Source of the DNA: Bryobacterales bacterium
Lineage (GTDB): Bacteria; Acidobacteriota; Terriglobia; Bryobacterales; Bryobacteraceae
Direction of reading: 5' to 3'
Assembly (NCBI GenBank): GCA_003164035.1
Contig: PLRS01000081.1
Span: 62,001 to 126,000, forward strand
DNA length: 64,000 nucleotides
Shown here: one piece after another, positions 27,101-34,083 of the stretch
How the letters are laid out: each line of letters starts with the position of its first letter
How positions within the stretch are numbered: the stretch's first letter is position 1
Notes under the pieces: generated by a model
Seen by the model: only the letters and a program-made list of their open reading frames with translations
Database searches by the model: none
Told to the model about the DNA's origin: nothing
Translations under genes and position numbers: made by a program

Positions 27101-27531
27101 GCATCCTCACCCTGGCGGACGGCACGCCGGAACAGGGCTCCACGTTGGGCGATACCACCAACATCGGCAACCTAAACGATTTCCCGGAGGTCACGGGAAT
27201 TAGTCCGGTCCCGGCGAACCGCTCCGCGAGTAACTACTTTAATGCGGCCGCATTCAATTTCACCAGTCCGACCCTGTCCTATCTACCGGGTGATGAGGGA
27301 AGAAACGTGCTGTTAACTCCCGGGGTCGCAAACTTCGATGCCTCGCTGGTGAAGCTGATCCATATCCGAGAGAGCCACGCGGTGGTCGTCCGGTTTGAGG
27401 CCTTCAACTCAGTCAACCATCCCAACTGGAATGTGCCGCCTAACGATCCCCGGTCCCCGGCCACATTCGGCATCGTGACCAGCGCCAGGGCGATGCGGCA
27501 GTTGCAAGTCGCGCTGAAATATAGTTTTTGA
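24154..27531 (+). CDS. Oar-like TonB-dependent receptor
   Basis: A 1125-residue outer-membrane receptor. A signal peptide (MSRWYKFLLLAALPVFRLCG) precedes a carboxypeptidase-regulatory domain (GEVTGTVTDASGAVIAGAQV) at about 25-110, then a plug (VNLPLNGRDYLSLVMLSSNA) and a long barrel with Oar-like strands, ending QLQVALKYSF. The start at 24154 has AAGAAGGTGG upstream; the frame is open for 210 bases more but without homology. The family imports or senses large ligands and is highly expanded in Solibacter-type genomes. It is followed on the same strand by the secreted aldolase and DUF1080 genes, so they may serve the same substrate, probably a plant or microbial polymer fragment. Confidence 0.93.
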   Translation: MSRWYKFLLLAALPVFRLCGQQFGEVTGTVTDASGAVIAGAQVRVTNTATQQARSAASNDSGVYSVPYLVPGMYAVRAEKSGFKVTTQSDVEVHVGDVARIDFRLELGEITQQVEVTGGAPLLNTESVAIGSVIESTQIVNLPLNGRDYLSLVMLSSNAVGEMTGGGGSGLQGGVRSSEAISVAGQRLEYNHYTLDGVENTDPNWNSYIIHPSVDAIQEFKVLTGVYSAEFGRGASQINVNTLPGANAYHLAAFEFLRNDDMDAKQWEQVGAKNPFRRNDYGFTLSGPTSIPKIFNAKNRLFFMSNFEALRDRTTYQEIDPVATDLMRAGNFTQISQIIYDPLTRVYNSSGAGTANPFPGNIIPASEISPQTVNLLKYYPTTTIPGDTLNARNFHRNALSPTDSTQFNQRIDWVENAKSTWFGRFSWGNDLQEAAGAFYGGNTITGTIVRQAVLANTRILSPSMVNEARFSWNEFENNLTGDYANTTNVQGTLGITGLAAPSPLAYGIPAIGLGEGITGYGGITPWITRDNNFQGTDTVSILKGGHSIKVGADLRRQRYDQYGNQKTDGEFDFDGQSTCNPASCASSGFIFADFMVGLPYQAYRALGEANAMMRTTFFAGYVQDDWKVSRKLTLNLGLRYENERPWVDKYNDMMNIQAFDTGVGPAGAYLIPNAQAPIFTRPGSGSFYPNSAWEFGQGQATQVSNAMGRGLVNPSDRNWGPRVGLAYNPAQHWSIRAGVGMFYVQDITNIVFDMARNLAAKDGYVIPVNARTTYLSSPWATESGSPNCPGFGGVCLAAPQVQATDQNNRTPYVEQFLLNIQRELTHHIVMEVGYLGNEGHHLDRYQVLNQAILPSGPNDHSSTASRRPWPLYGNLQEVAGVDNSNYHALNWKLTQTPVKGLAYTVAFTWSKAIDEGSATRTNSGDTLWPNNSYTLNTMRGLSQFDEGRRFVASYVYNLPIGRGTSLLGAGAAGAILGGWQLGGILTLADGTPEQGSTLGDTTNIGNLNDFPEVTGISPVPANRSASNYFNAAAFNFTSPTLSYLPGDEGRNVLLTPGVANFDASLVKLIHIRESHAVVVRFEAFNSVNHPNWNVPPNDPRSPATFGIVTSARAMRQLQVALKYSF

Positions 27532-27637
27532 CGAGTCGAGGGAGGGGCGCATTTAACTGATCCACTTTACCGCGGCATCCGATGTTTGACAGAGCCGGCG
27601 GATTTCCGTTCGTTAAACAAGTTCGGAAAGGAAAATC

Positions 27638-28639
27638 ATGAAGAGTATTTCGAAGGGAACGTGTTGGCTGGGCTTGCCGGTGGCACTGGTATTCGGGGTT
27701 GCGGTCACGCTGGCCCAAAACGGGGAGTCGGCCTACAAGCCGAAGCGGATCAATCGAGCCGTCGAGTTGTTGGCGGACGGCCAGCCGATTTATTATACGG
27801 GCTCTCACACGGGAGCGCCGGGCGGGGGCGCGAGCGCGGAAGCCAGTTTTGAACAGGGTAAGAAGGACGCGCAGACTTACGCCGACTATATCAGCTACGA
27901 CATGGAACATACCGCTTACGACATTGTCGGGCTGACTGCATACATGAAGGGGCTGGTGGCGGGCGGCCCGACCAGGAGCGGCCATCGCACGCCGGCGGTG
28001 ATCGTCAATGTGCCTGTGAATGGCTTGGATGAAGCGTCGGTGCGCGCCAATGCCTGGATGTTCCAGCAGGTACTGGCCGCGGGTGTGCACGGAATCATGC
28101 TCACCCACGCGGAAACGCCGGGCGCCATTCGGGAGTTCGTTGAAGCCGTCCGCTTTCCAATCCACAAAGAGGGGATCGGGCCGCTGCTCGGTGAGGGTCA
28201 CCGGGGCGAGCACGGATCCGCCCCGGCCGCGGCGATCTGGGGAATTTCGTTACAAGAGTACGAGCAAAAGGCCGATCCGTGGCCGCTCAACCCGAACGGG
28301 GAGCTTCTGCTGGGCGTAAAGGAGGAAGATAAGTACGCCCTGGCGAACGTGGAAACCAACCTGCAAGTGCCGGGCATCGGAATGGCGGAGTGGGGGCCGG
28401 GAGACATGGCGCTGTCGCTGGGCGTACCCTCGGGGCGGGACGCAGTCAGCGACCCCAGAATGGTGGCTGCCCGAGCGAGAGTATTGGCGGCATGCAAAGC
28501 CAACCACGTCGCTTTCCTGAATTCCCTGGCTCCCGGTAATGCAATCGATATGATCAAGGAAGGCGTCATGGTGGGTCCGGCTAGCCGGGAGACTACCGAA
28601 ATCGGCCGTAAGTTCACCAAACGCCAGATGCCCTGGTAG
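27638..28639 (+). CDS. Secreted HpcH/HpaI-type aldolase
   Basis: A 333-residue protein with a signal peptide (WLGLPVALVFGVAVTLAQ). The mature part matches the HpcH/HpaI class II aldolase fold: DYISYDMEHTAYDIVGLTAY, HGIMLTHAETPGAIREFVEA and WGPGDMALSLGVPSG. Metal-binding E and D are present in DMEH and later. HpaI enzymes cleave 2-keto-4-hydroxy acids to pyruvate and an aldehyde in the cytoplasm; export is unusual. GGAAAGG lies upstream of the ATG. Positioned after the TonB receptor, before a DUF1080 protein and an R1 repeat. Reaction and substrate unknown. Confidence 0.8.
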   Translation: MKSISKGTCWLGLPVALVFGVAVTLAQNGESAYKPKRINRAVELLADGQPIYYTGSHTGAPGGGASAEASFEQGKKDAQTYADYISYDMEHTAYDIVGLTAYMKGLVAGGPTRSGHRTPAVIVNVPVNGLDEASVRANAWMFQQVLAAGVHGIMLTHAETPGAIREFVEAVRFPIHKEGIGPLLGEGHRGEHGSAPAAAIWGISLQEYEQKADPWPLNPNGELLLGVKEEDKYALANVETNLQVPGIGMAEWGPGDMALSLGVPSGRDAVSDPRMVAARARVLAACKANHVAFLNSLAPGNAIDMIKEGVMVGPASRETTEIGRKFTKRQMPW

Positions 28640-28665
28640 TTACCGGGCGGTTCTTTTTGCCGTTA

Positions 28666-28692
28666 CCGAGCCGCGACCGTCAGGGAGCGGTT
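28666..28692 (+). repeat. R1 interspersed repeat, copy 3
   Basis: CCGAGCCGCGACCGTCAGGG followed by AGCGGTT, 27 bases after the aldolase stop and in the opposite orientation to copies 1 and 2. Confidence 0.8.
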
Positions 28693-28741
28693 CTTTTCCG
28701 GACGGATATTTCAGACAGAGCAGTCGAGAAAACCACAACAC

Positions 28742-29482
28742 ATGAAACCATACCTAAGTTCGGTTGGCCTGACGCTGATGATGACGGCGGGCCTGTTCGG
28801 CGCGGACAACGTTCTGACTCCCCAAGAGAAAGCTGCGGGGTGGATACTCTTGTTCGACGGCAAGACGCTTAATGGCTGGGATTCGGCCGTTCCCTGGACT
28901 GGCGGGCAGGGGCCCGGCGCACCGGGGGCCGGGGCTCCAAAGCAGGCGAAAGCCGCGCCGCGAACCGGCGGCTCCCCGGCGCAAGGCTCCAATCCGCGGC
29001 CGTGCTCGACCGAAACGGCGACGGCCGCCGTCCCGCCGGGCGGTTCGCACTGGGAAGTCAAGGATGGAGTGCTTTCGCCGTGCGGACCGGTTTCGGGCTA
29101 TCTGACCTCGAAGCAGGACTATAAAGACCTGGTTCTTACGGTGGATTTCAAGACCGGCGAGGACACCAATAGCGGCGTATTTATTCGCTCTCCTGCGGGC
29201 AAGCTGGGCTATGAAGTGCAGATCTGGAAGGACCAGCCGGCGGGTTATAACACCGGCTCGATCGTCGGGGCGGGCAAGACCGACAAAGAGTATAAGTTCA
29301 TAGCCGACCAGTGGAACCACTACGAGATCACCGCCGATGGCGATCGCCTGGTGGTAGTGCTGAACGGAACCAAGACGCTGGATATTCACGACTCATCGTT
29401 TTCCGATGGCCGCATCCGTTTTCAGTATCAGAAATACCCAATCGAGTTTAAGAATGTCAAGATGCGAGAGATTAAGCACTGA
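28742..29482 (+). CDS. Secreted DUF1080 (3-keto-disaccharide hydrolase-like) protein
   Basis: A 246-residue protein with a signal peptide (MKPYLSSVGLTLMMTAGLFG). The DUF1080 LamG-like sandwich shows GWILLFDGKTLNGWDS, then DFKTGEDTNSGVFIRSPAGK, GYEVQIWKDQ and WNHYEITADGDRLVVVLNGT. Members of this family hydrolyse 3-keto-glycosides made by an oxidoreductase. Between residues about 45 and 98 there is an inserted low-complexity run of G, A, P, Q and S that splits the first strands; in relatives the two halves are adjacent. The domain is otherwise complete and the protein is probably periplasmic. Confidence 0.85.
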   Translation: MKPYLSSVGLTLMMTAGLFGADNVLTPQEKAAGWILLFDGKTLNGWDSAVPWTGGQGPGAPGAGAPKQAKAAPRTGGSPAQGSNPRPCSTETATAAVPPGGSHWEVKDGVLSPCGPVSGYLTSKQDYKDLVLTVDFKTGEDTNSGVFIRSPAGKLGYEVQIWKDQPAGYNTGSIVGAGKTDKEYKFIADQWNHYEITADGDRLVVVLNGTKTLDIHDSSFSDGRIRFQYQKYPIEFKNVKMREIKH

Positions 29483-29544
29483 TGCCTGGTGTTTAGGTGG
29501 GGCAGGCGGTTCCGCCTGCCCGCCAATTCTCTTACTGCATCCTA

Positions 29545-29635
29545 ATGAAACAAGCATGCCCAATCCTGCGGCCCTATGTGGCGCACGCACTCGTGCGTGC
29601 CGTATCGAGACTCTCTCGACACCCGCTCGCGTATG
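29545..29635 (+). repeat. R2 repeat element, copy B
   Basis: A copy of the left ~95 bases of the R2 element at 22743-22888: ATGAAACAAGCATGCCCAAT, then GTGGCGCACGCACTCGTGCG, then the GTCGAGACTC/CTCTCGACAC arms. It lacks the right-hand inverted end. It ends 30 bases before the MFS gene start, so it may form that gene's leader. Confidence 0.75.
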
Positions 29636-29665
29636 GTACGGGTCATTCCATGACAGGCTTTTAGC

Positions 29666-31021
29666 ATGATCAATCTCCGGCGAGCTTCCGAACGCCCTCC
29701 CAAGGCACCGGCCGATCCAGCCGACCTACCTCCCGCCAGCCGGGTGCGCTATCGCGTATTGGGTTTAAGTTTTCTGATGGCGTTCCTGATGTACATGGAA
29801 CGCGGCGCCATCGGCGCGGTGGCTCCGGCCATCATGCGCGAGTTCCACGTGAACAAGATCTCCATGGGCTGGGCGGTTTCGGCGTTCAACTGGTCCTACG
29901 CTCTGTTTCAGGTGCCGGGGGGCTGGATGGCCGACCGGTTCGGTCCGCGCCTCATTCTGGCCGGGGCCATGGCGTGGTGGTCGGTTTTCACCGCGGCCAC
30001 GGGGTTCACGTTCAACGTCTCTTCGTTGGCCGCCACGCGGTTTCTGTTTGGCGTGGGCGAAGCGGCGGCGTTCCCGGCCGGATCGCGGGCGCTGGTGCGC
30101 TGGCTGCCGGTCCGGCGGCGCGCCTTCGGACAGGGATTCCAGCATTCCGGCTCGCGTCTGGGCGCGGCGCTGGCTCCGGCCCTGGTGGTGACGCTGACCG
30201 CGCTGTCGGGTTGGAGGCCGGTCTTCTACATTTTTGGGGTAGTGGGAATCGCGTGGGCCTTCGCCTGGTATTGGTATTATCGCGATTATCCGCGCGAGCA
30301 CGCGGGCGTCAACGCCGAAGAGTTAGCCATCCTGGGGACGGCGGGCTCGCGGCCTCCGTCCGCGGCGCGGCCCGCCGTGCCCTGGGGGCCGATTCTACGC
30401 AGCCGCGATTTGTGGTACCTCAGCACGATTTATTTCTGTTACGGCTGGGTGCTGTGGTTGTATCTGGCCTGGTTTCCCAGTTACCTGCGGGAAGCGCGCC
30501 ACTTCACCCGGCTGGGGATGGGGTTGGCGAGCCTGCCTCTGCTGGCGGCGACTGTTACCAATGTGATGGGCGGGTTGTTATCGGACCGGCTGGCCCACCG
30601 TTGGAACGACTTGCGCCGCGGCCGGTTGATCGTTTCGATCGGCGGCTTCGCCATAGCGGGGATCGCCCTGTTACCGGGGGTTTTGGCGGCCAGCCCCATC
30701 GCGGCGATGATTTGTCTGACCATCGCGCTGGCTGGGCTGGAACTTACTGTCTCGGTGTCGTGGGCCATCTCGATCGATATCGGCGGCGACTTCAGCGGCT
30801 CGGTTTCTTCGGTCATGAATACCTGGGGCAATGTGGGCGGGGCTGTGTCCGCCGTTATGGTCGGCTATCTGGCTACGCTGCTTGGATGGACCTCGCCGTT
30901 TCTGGTGGCCAGCGCCTTGTGCCTGTTCTCGGCGCTGGTTGTCAGCCGCATCGATCCGCGCCGCTCGGCCACCGGCCAACCTGTGAGAGAATACAATACT
31001 TCGGGGAGCACACCGGTATGA
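29666..31021 (+). CDS. MFS transporter, anion:cation symporter (ACS) type
   Basis: A 451-residue, 12-helix permease. The loop 2-3 region is PGGWMADRFGPRLILAGAMA, and the protein carries W-S-x-x-F-Q-x-P-G-G and FLFGVGEAAAFPAGSRAL, typical of the ACS group (hexuronate, tartrate, glucarate transporters). It has no Shine-Dalgarno. Its last codons overlap the ferredoxin gene start as ATGA, so it belongs to the same transcript. The substrate is presumably an acid handled by the following Fe-S proteins and amidohydrolase, but this is inference. Confidence 0.9.
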   Translation: MINLRRASERPPKAPADPADLPPASRVRYRVLGLSFLMAFLMYMERGAIGAVAPAIMREFHVNKISMGWAVSAFNWSYALFQVPGGWMADRFGPRLILAGAMAWWSVFTAATGFTFNVSSLAATRFLFGVGEAAAFPAGSRALVRWLPVRRRAFGQGFQHSGSRLGAALAPALVVTLTALSGWRPVFYIFGVVGIAWAFAWYWYYRDYPREHAGVNAEELAILGTAGSRPPSAARPAVPWGPILRSRDLWYLSTIYFCYGWVLWLYLAWFPSYLREARHFTRLGMGLASLPLLAATVTNVMGGLLSDRLAHRWNDLRRGRLIVSIGGFAIAGIALLPGVLAASPIAAMICLTIALAGLELTVSVSWAISIDIGGDFSGSVSSVMNTWGNVGGAVSAVMVGYLATLLGWTSPFLVASALCLFSALVVSRIDPRRSATGQPVREYNTSGSTPV

Positions 31022-31836
31022 GAATCGACCCTGCTAAGTGCGTGGCCTGCGGCAACTGCACTTATGTGTGTCCCATGGGCGCGATCTACATCGATCCCGC
31101 CATCAAACGCGCCACCGTGAACCGCGACGAGTGCGTGGAGTGTTATGCCTGTTACAACGGTCTGAGCCAGGAGCACCTGAATCCGACGCTCGTGCGGACG
31201 ATGCGCAGGGTGTTCCAAATGATGCGGCTGCGTTTCGACCCCGAACCCGACGTCTGCCCGACGGCGGCGTTCGCGCCCGAGGATCTCGTCTGGCCGAGAG
31301 TGGTGCGGCGCGCCTTTTCCGACCCGCGCGTGCCGCACGAATCGACCGGCGTGGAAGGGCGCGGCACCGAAGAGGTGAAGACTAACGACATCAGCGGCCG
31401 GGTGAAGGTGGGCGAGGTGGGATTCACCATCGAATTCGGCCGGCCGGGAGTGGGCGTATGGTTCCGTGAGATCCAGGAGATGGCTTGGGTGCTGGCGCGC
31501 GCCGGAGTGGCGTTCGAAAAGAAGAACCCCATCACGTCGCTGATGTCCGACGTCTCCAGCGGCACTATCCGTGAAGATATCCTGAATGAAAAGGTACTGT
31601 CGGCGATTCTCGAAATCAAGGTCCCGGTGGCGCGCACCGAGGAAGTGATCCGGCTGGTGTGGGACGTGGAGAAGAGACTGGAGACGGTGGTGGCGCTGGG
31701 GGTAGGAACGCGGTGCGACGCGGACGGGGAAGAACGCACGGTGGCGCCGATTCTGGAACAGTTGGGATACAAGCTGGAGCGGGCCAAGACCAATACGGGA
31801 CTGGGGCGAATCACCAACGCCGCGCCGGTGAGTTAA
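31018..31836 (+). CDS. Ferredoxin-like protein with unusual second cluster site and unrecognised domain
   Basis: A 272-residue protein from ATG 31018, overlapping the MFS stop. Residues 1-20 hold a canonical [4Fe-4S] motif (C8, C11, C14, C18 in CVACGNCTYVCP). The second motif begins normally (C39, C42, C45 in DECVECYACY) but its fourth cysteine-proline is at residue 80 (DVCPTAAF), with about 34 residues inserted. From about residue 120 a ~150-residue domain follows (VKVGEVGFTIEFGRPGVGVW, AWVLARAGVAFEKKNP, AILEIKVPVARTEEVIRLVW), which I do not recognise. It could be a substrate- or cofactor-binding partner. It probably functions with the next protein. Confidence 0.75.
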   Translation: MRIDPAKCVACGNCTYVCPMGAIYIDPAIKRATVNRDECVECYACYNGLSQEHLNPTLVRTMRRVFQMMRLRFDPEPDVCPTAAFAPEDLVWPRVVRRAFSDPRVPHESTGVEGRGTEEVKTNDISGRVKVGEVGFTIEFGRPGVGVWFREIQEMAWVLARAGVAFEKKNPITSLMSDVSSGTIREDILNEKVLSAILEIKVPVARTEEVIRLVWDVEKRLETVVALGVGTRCDADGEERTVAPILEQLGYKLERAKTNTGLGRITNAAPVS

Positions 31837-31847
31837 AGGAGTTTTCA

Positions 31848-31872
31848 GAGCCGCGACCGTGAGGGAGCGGTT
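31848..31872 (+). repeat. R1 interspersed repeat, copy 4
   Basis: GAGCCGCGACCGTGAGGGAG continuing CGGTT, 12 bases after the ferredoxin stop and just before the next gene of the same cluster. Confidence 0.75.
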
Positions 31873-31914
31873 TGTACTCTTAGTGCGCAACGTGCCTTTA
31901 GGCGGAGAGACAAG

Positions 31915-32592
31915 ATGACTAACACTCTACATCGGTATGGAGACGCGGCCAGTTTCCACGACGATTACGTGGTTTTCGCCATCTGCAGCCGTGGCAAGAA
32001 CGACGAGGATTCGGTCCCCAAGCTGCGCCGGTTCCTGGAGATGGCGCTGCCGTTCCAACCGGTGAACCTGGGCGACGCCAGGCACGGCGGGGCGCTGCGG
32101 CCGTCGAAATCGATGCACCCGACGTCGCACTGGAAGCGGGAAGCGAAACCGGATTTTCAAGCCGTGATCGACGGCCTCGACACTCCCACCACGGCGGCGG
32201 CGGTATTCGACAACCGCGTGGCGGCGGAAGATTTCGTGAAGAGCGTGAAAGCCGCGGACCTGGGCCTGAGCGTGAATATCTCGACCTCCATCGATGGCGC
32301 CGAACAGTGCTGCCATGCGGCAGGTATCTGCCGCCACAGCGTGGGTTACTCACTCGGGTTTGAGGGCAAAACCGGGCATCTTCCCAATGAAGACGTGCTG
32401 AAGCTTTCCACCATGTGCGGACACGGGATGGTGAGCGCTTCGTTTGCCAAGAAGATGGTGGATTGGGTGAAAGAAGGGCGGCGAACCCCGGCGGAGGCGG
32501 TGACGTACCTGGCCCGCTTCTGCTCTTGCGGAGTGTTCAATCCGGCGCGCGCCAAACGGATTCTCGAAGATGCTCGCACCAGAACGAAGTAG
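31915..32592 (+). CDS. Cysteine-rich protein of unknown function
   Basis: A 225-residue soluble protein, without signal peptide, preceded by GGAGAGA. It has seven cysteines: C24 (VFAICSRGK), C132, C133 and C139 (EQCCHAAGICRHSVGYSLGF), C168 (STMCGHGMVS), C203 and C205 (FCSCGVFNPA). Several are next to His or Gly, as in metal or Fe-S binding proteins. No family is recognised. It sits between a ferredoxin-like gene and a secreted amidohydrolase, which starts inside its last codons (23-base overlap). The arrangement and the cysteines suggest a redox enzyme that receives electrons from the ferredoxin-like protein. Confidence 0.7.
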   Translation: MTNTLHRYGDAASFHDDYVVFAICSRGKNDEDSVPKLRRFLEMALPFQPVNLGDARHGGALRPSKSMHPTSHWKREAKPDFQAVIDGLDTPTTAAAVFDNRVAAEDFVKSVKAADLGLSVNISTSIDGAEQCCHAAGICRHSVGYSLGFEGKTGHLPNEDVLKLSTMCGHGMVSASFAKKMVDWVKEGRRTPAEAVTYLARFCSCGVFNPARAKRILEDARTRTK

Positions 32593-33892
32593 AATTGCCT
32601 GTTTGGCGGCGCTGCTCGTGGGCGCCTCTGCGCTTCATGCCGAGGTCAAGGTGCTGAAGGGCTTCACCCTGATCGACGGCTCCGGCCGCCCGCCGCTGGC
32701 CAACGCCGCCATGGTGATCGACGCCGGCCGGATTGTCTGGGTGGGCCCGGTGGCGCAACTCAAGGTACCGGCCGGGGTGGAGACGATCGACCTCGCCGGC
32801 AAGTACGTGATGCCCGGCATCATCAACCTGCACGGGCACCTCGGCAACACCATCGGCCTGACCCAGGATGCCAAGTTTTTCACCCGCGAAAACGTGGAGA
32901 AGAATCTCGATACCTATGCGTCTTACGGCGTGACGGCCATGCTCAGCATGGGTACCGACCAGGACCTGATTTTCGAGATTCGCGACCGGCAGCGCGCCGG
33001 CAGGCCTTCGACGACGCGGGTTTTCACAGCCGGCCAGGGGTTCATCTTCAAGGGCGGCTACGGCGGCATTGCGGGAGTGAACCAGGGCGTATCCAGCGTC
33101 GCCGAAGTGGAGCCGGCGGTGGCGGTGCAGGCGCGCAAGAAAGTTGACATGATCAAGCTTTGGATGGACGACGAACTGGGCAGGCTTCCCAAGATGCCCT
33201 ATCCGATCTCGAAGGCCATTATCGACGCCGCGCACCGACACCACCTGCGCGCGGCCGCGCACATCTTCTATTTGCAGGACGCGAAGCAGTTGACCGAATA
33301 CGGCGTGGACGGGCTGGCCCACAGCGTGCGCGACAAGCCCATCGACCAGGCGCTCATTGAGAGCATGAAGAAGCACGGCACCTGGCAGTTGGCGGCGACG
33401 CTCTCGCGCGAGGCGTCCATGTTCGTCTACGCCGGCCCCGCCCCGTTCCTCACCGATCCTTTCTTTATGCGCGGCGTGTCCCCGGTGGTCGTCGAGACGC
33501 TGCGCACCCCGGCGTATCGGGAGTCGATTTCATCCGGCGCCCATTTCAGAGAATATCCGGCCTTTCTCGAGACCGCCAAGAGGAACCTCAAAACACTGGT
33601 GGATGCGGGCGTGAAGTACGGTTTCGGCACCGATTCCGGCCCTCCCGGACGATTCCCCGGCTATTTCGAACATTGGGAAATGGAACTGATGGTGGAAGCC
33701 GGGCTGACGCCGGCGGAGGTTCTGACGGCGGCCACGCGCAATGCGGCGGAGTTTCTGGGAGCGAACGACCTCGGCACCTTGGAACGCTCCAAATGGGCCG
33801 ACCTGATCGTGCTCGACCGCAACCCGCTCGACGACATCAGGAACACCAGAACAATCGACGCGGTCTATATCGCCGGCAACCGGGTGAAATAA
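32570..33892 (+). CDS. Secreted amidohydrolase (imidazolonepropionase-like)
   Basis: A 440-residue metal-dependent hydrolase with a Sec signal (MLAPERSRIACLAALLVGAS, cleavage near ALHA). Metal ligands fit the amidohydrolase superfamily: H-x-H in PGIINLHGHLGN, a lysine in VDMIKLWMDDE, histidines in RAAAHIFYLQDA and DGLAHSVRD, and the catalytic aspartate in YGFGTDSGPPG. The C-terminal EFLGANDLGTLERSKWADLI and VLDRNPLDDIRNTRTIDAVY are typical of the family's closing beta sandwich. The substrate is unknown (a prolidase, imidazolone or cyclic amide hydrolase is possible). It overlaps the previous gene by 23 bases and is presumably co-translated. Confidence 0.88.
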   Translation: MLAPERSRIACLAALLVGASALHAEVKVLKGFTLIDGSGRPPLANAAMVIDAGRIVWVGPVAQLKVPAGVETIDLAGKYVMPGIINLHGHLGNTIGLTQDAKFFTRENVEKNLDTYASYGVTAMLSMGTDQDLIFEIRDRQRAGRPSTTRVFTAGQGFIFKGGYGGIAGVNQGVSSVAEVEPAVAVQARKKVDMIKLWMDDELGRLPKMPYPISKAIIDAAHRHHLRAAAHIFYLQDAKQLTEYGVDGLAHSVRDKPIDQALIESMKKHGTWQLAATLSREASMFVYAGPAPFLTDPFFMRGVSPVVVETLRTPAYRESISSGAHFREYPAFLETAKRNLKTLVDAGVKYGFGTDSGPPGRFPGYFEHWEMELMVEAGLTPAEVLTAATRNAAEFLGANDLGTLERSKWADLIVLDRNPLDDIRNTRTIDAVYIAGNRVK

Positions 33893-34083
33893 GGGCATCG
33901 ATATACTTGACGCGACCGGACTCGCCGGAAATTCGAGTCTGTCGCTTTGTCGCCGCGGGTTCCCCGCGTGAAGCCTCGTGGTCAGATGTGACGCTCAGGC
34001 CCACTGCCCGCGGCACAACTTCTTATTCGAGACCCCTAGATCCGCTTCCTGTCGCTCTGGCCCTCGGCGTGCCACAGAGCGGC

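Noticed and set aside
29974-31017. Upstream extension of the ferredoxin-like gene
   Set aside because: The extension lies in another frame of the MFS gene and is Arg/Gly/Ala-rich. The ATGA overlap at 31018 is the natural start.
33673-34083. Upstream extension of the double-barrel protein
   Set aside because: It overlaps the amidohydrolase gene in another frame and lacks the signal peptide, which starts at 34084.
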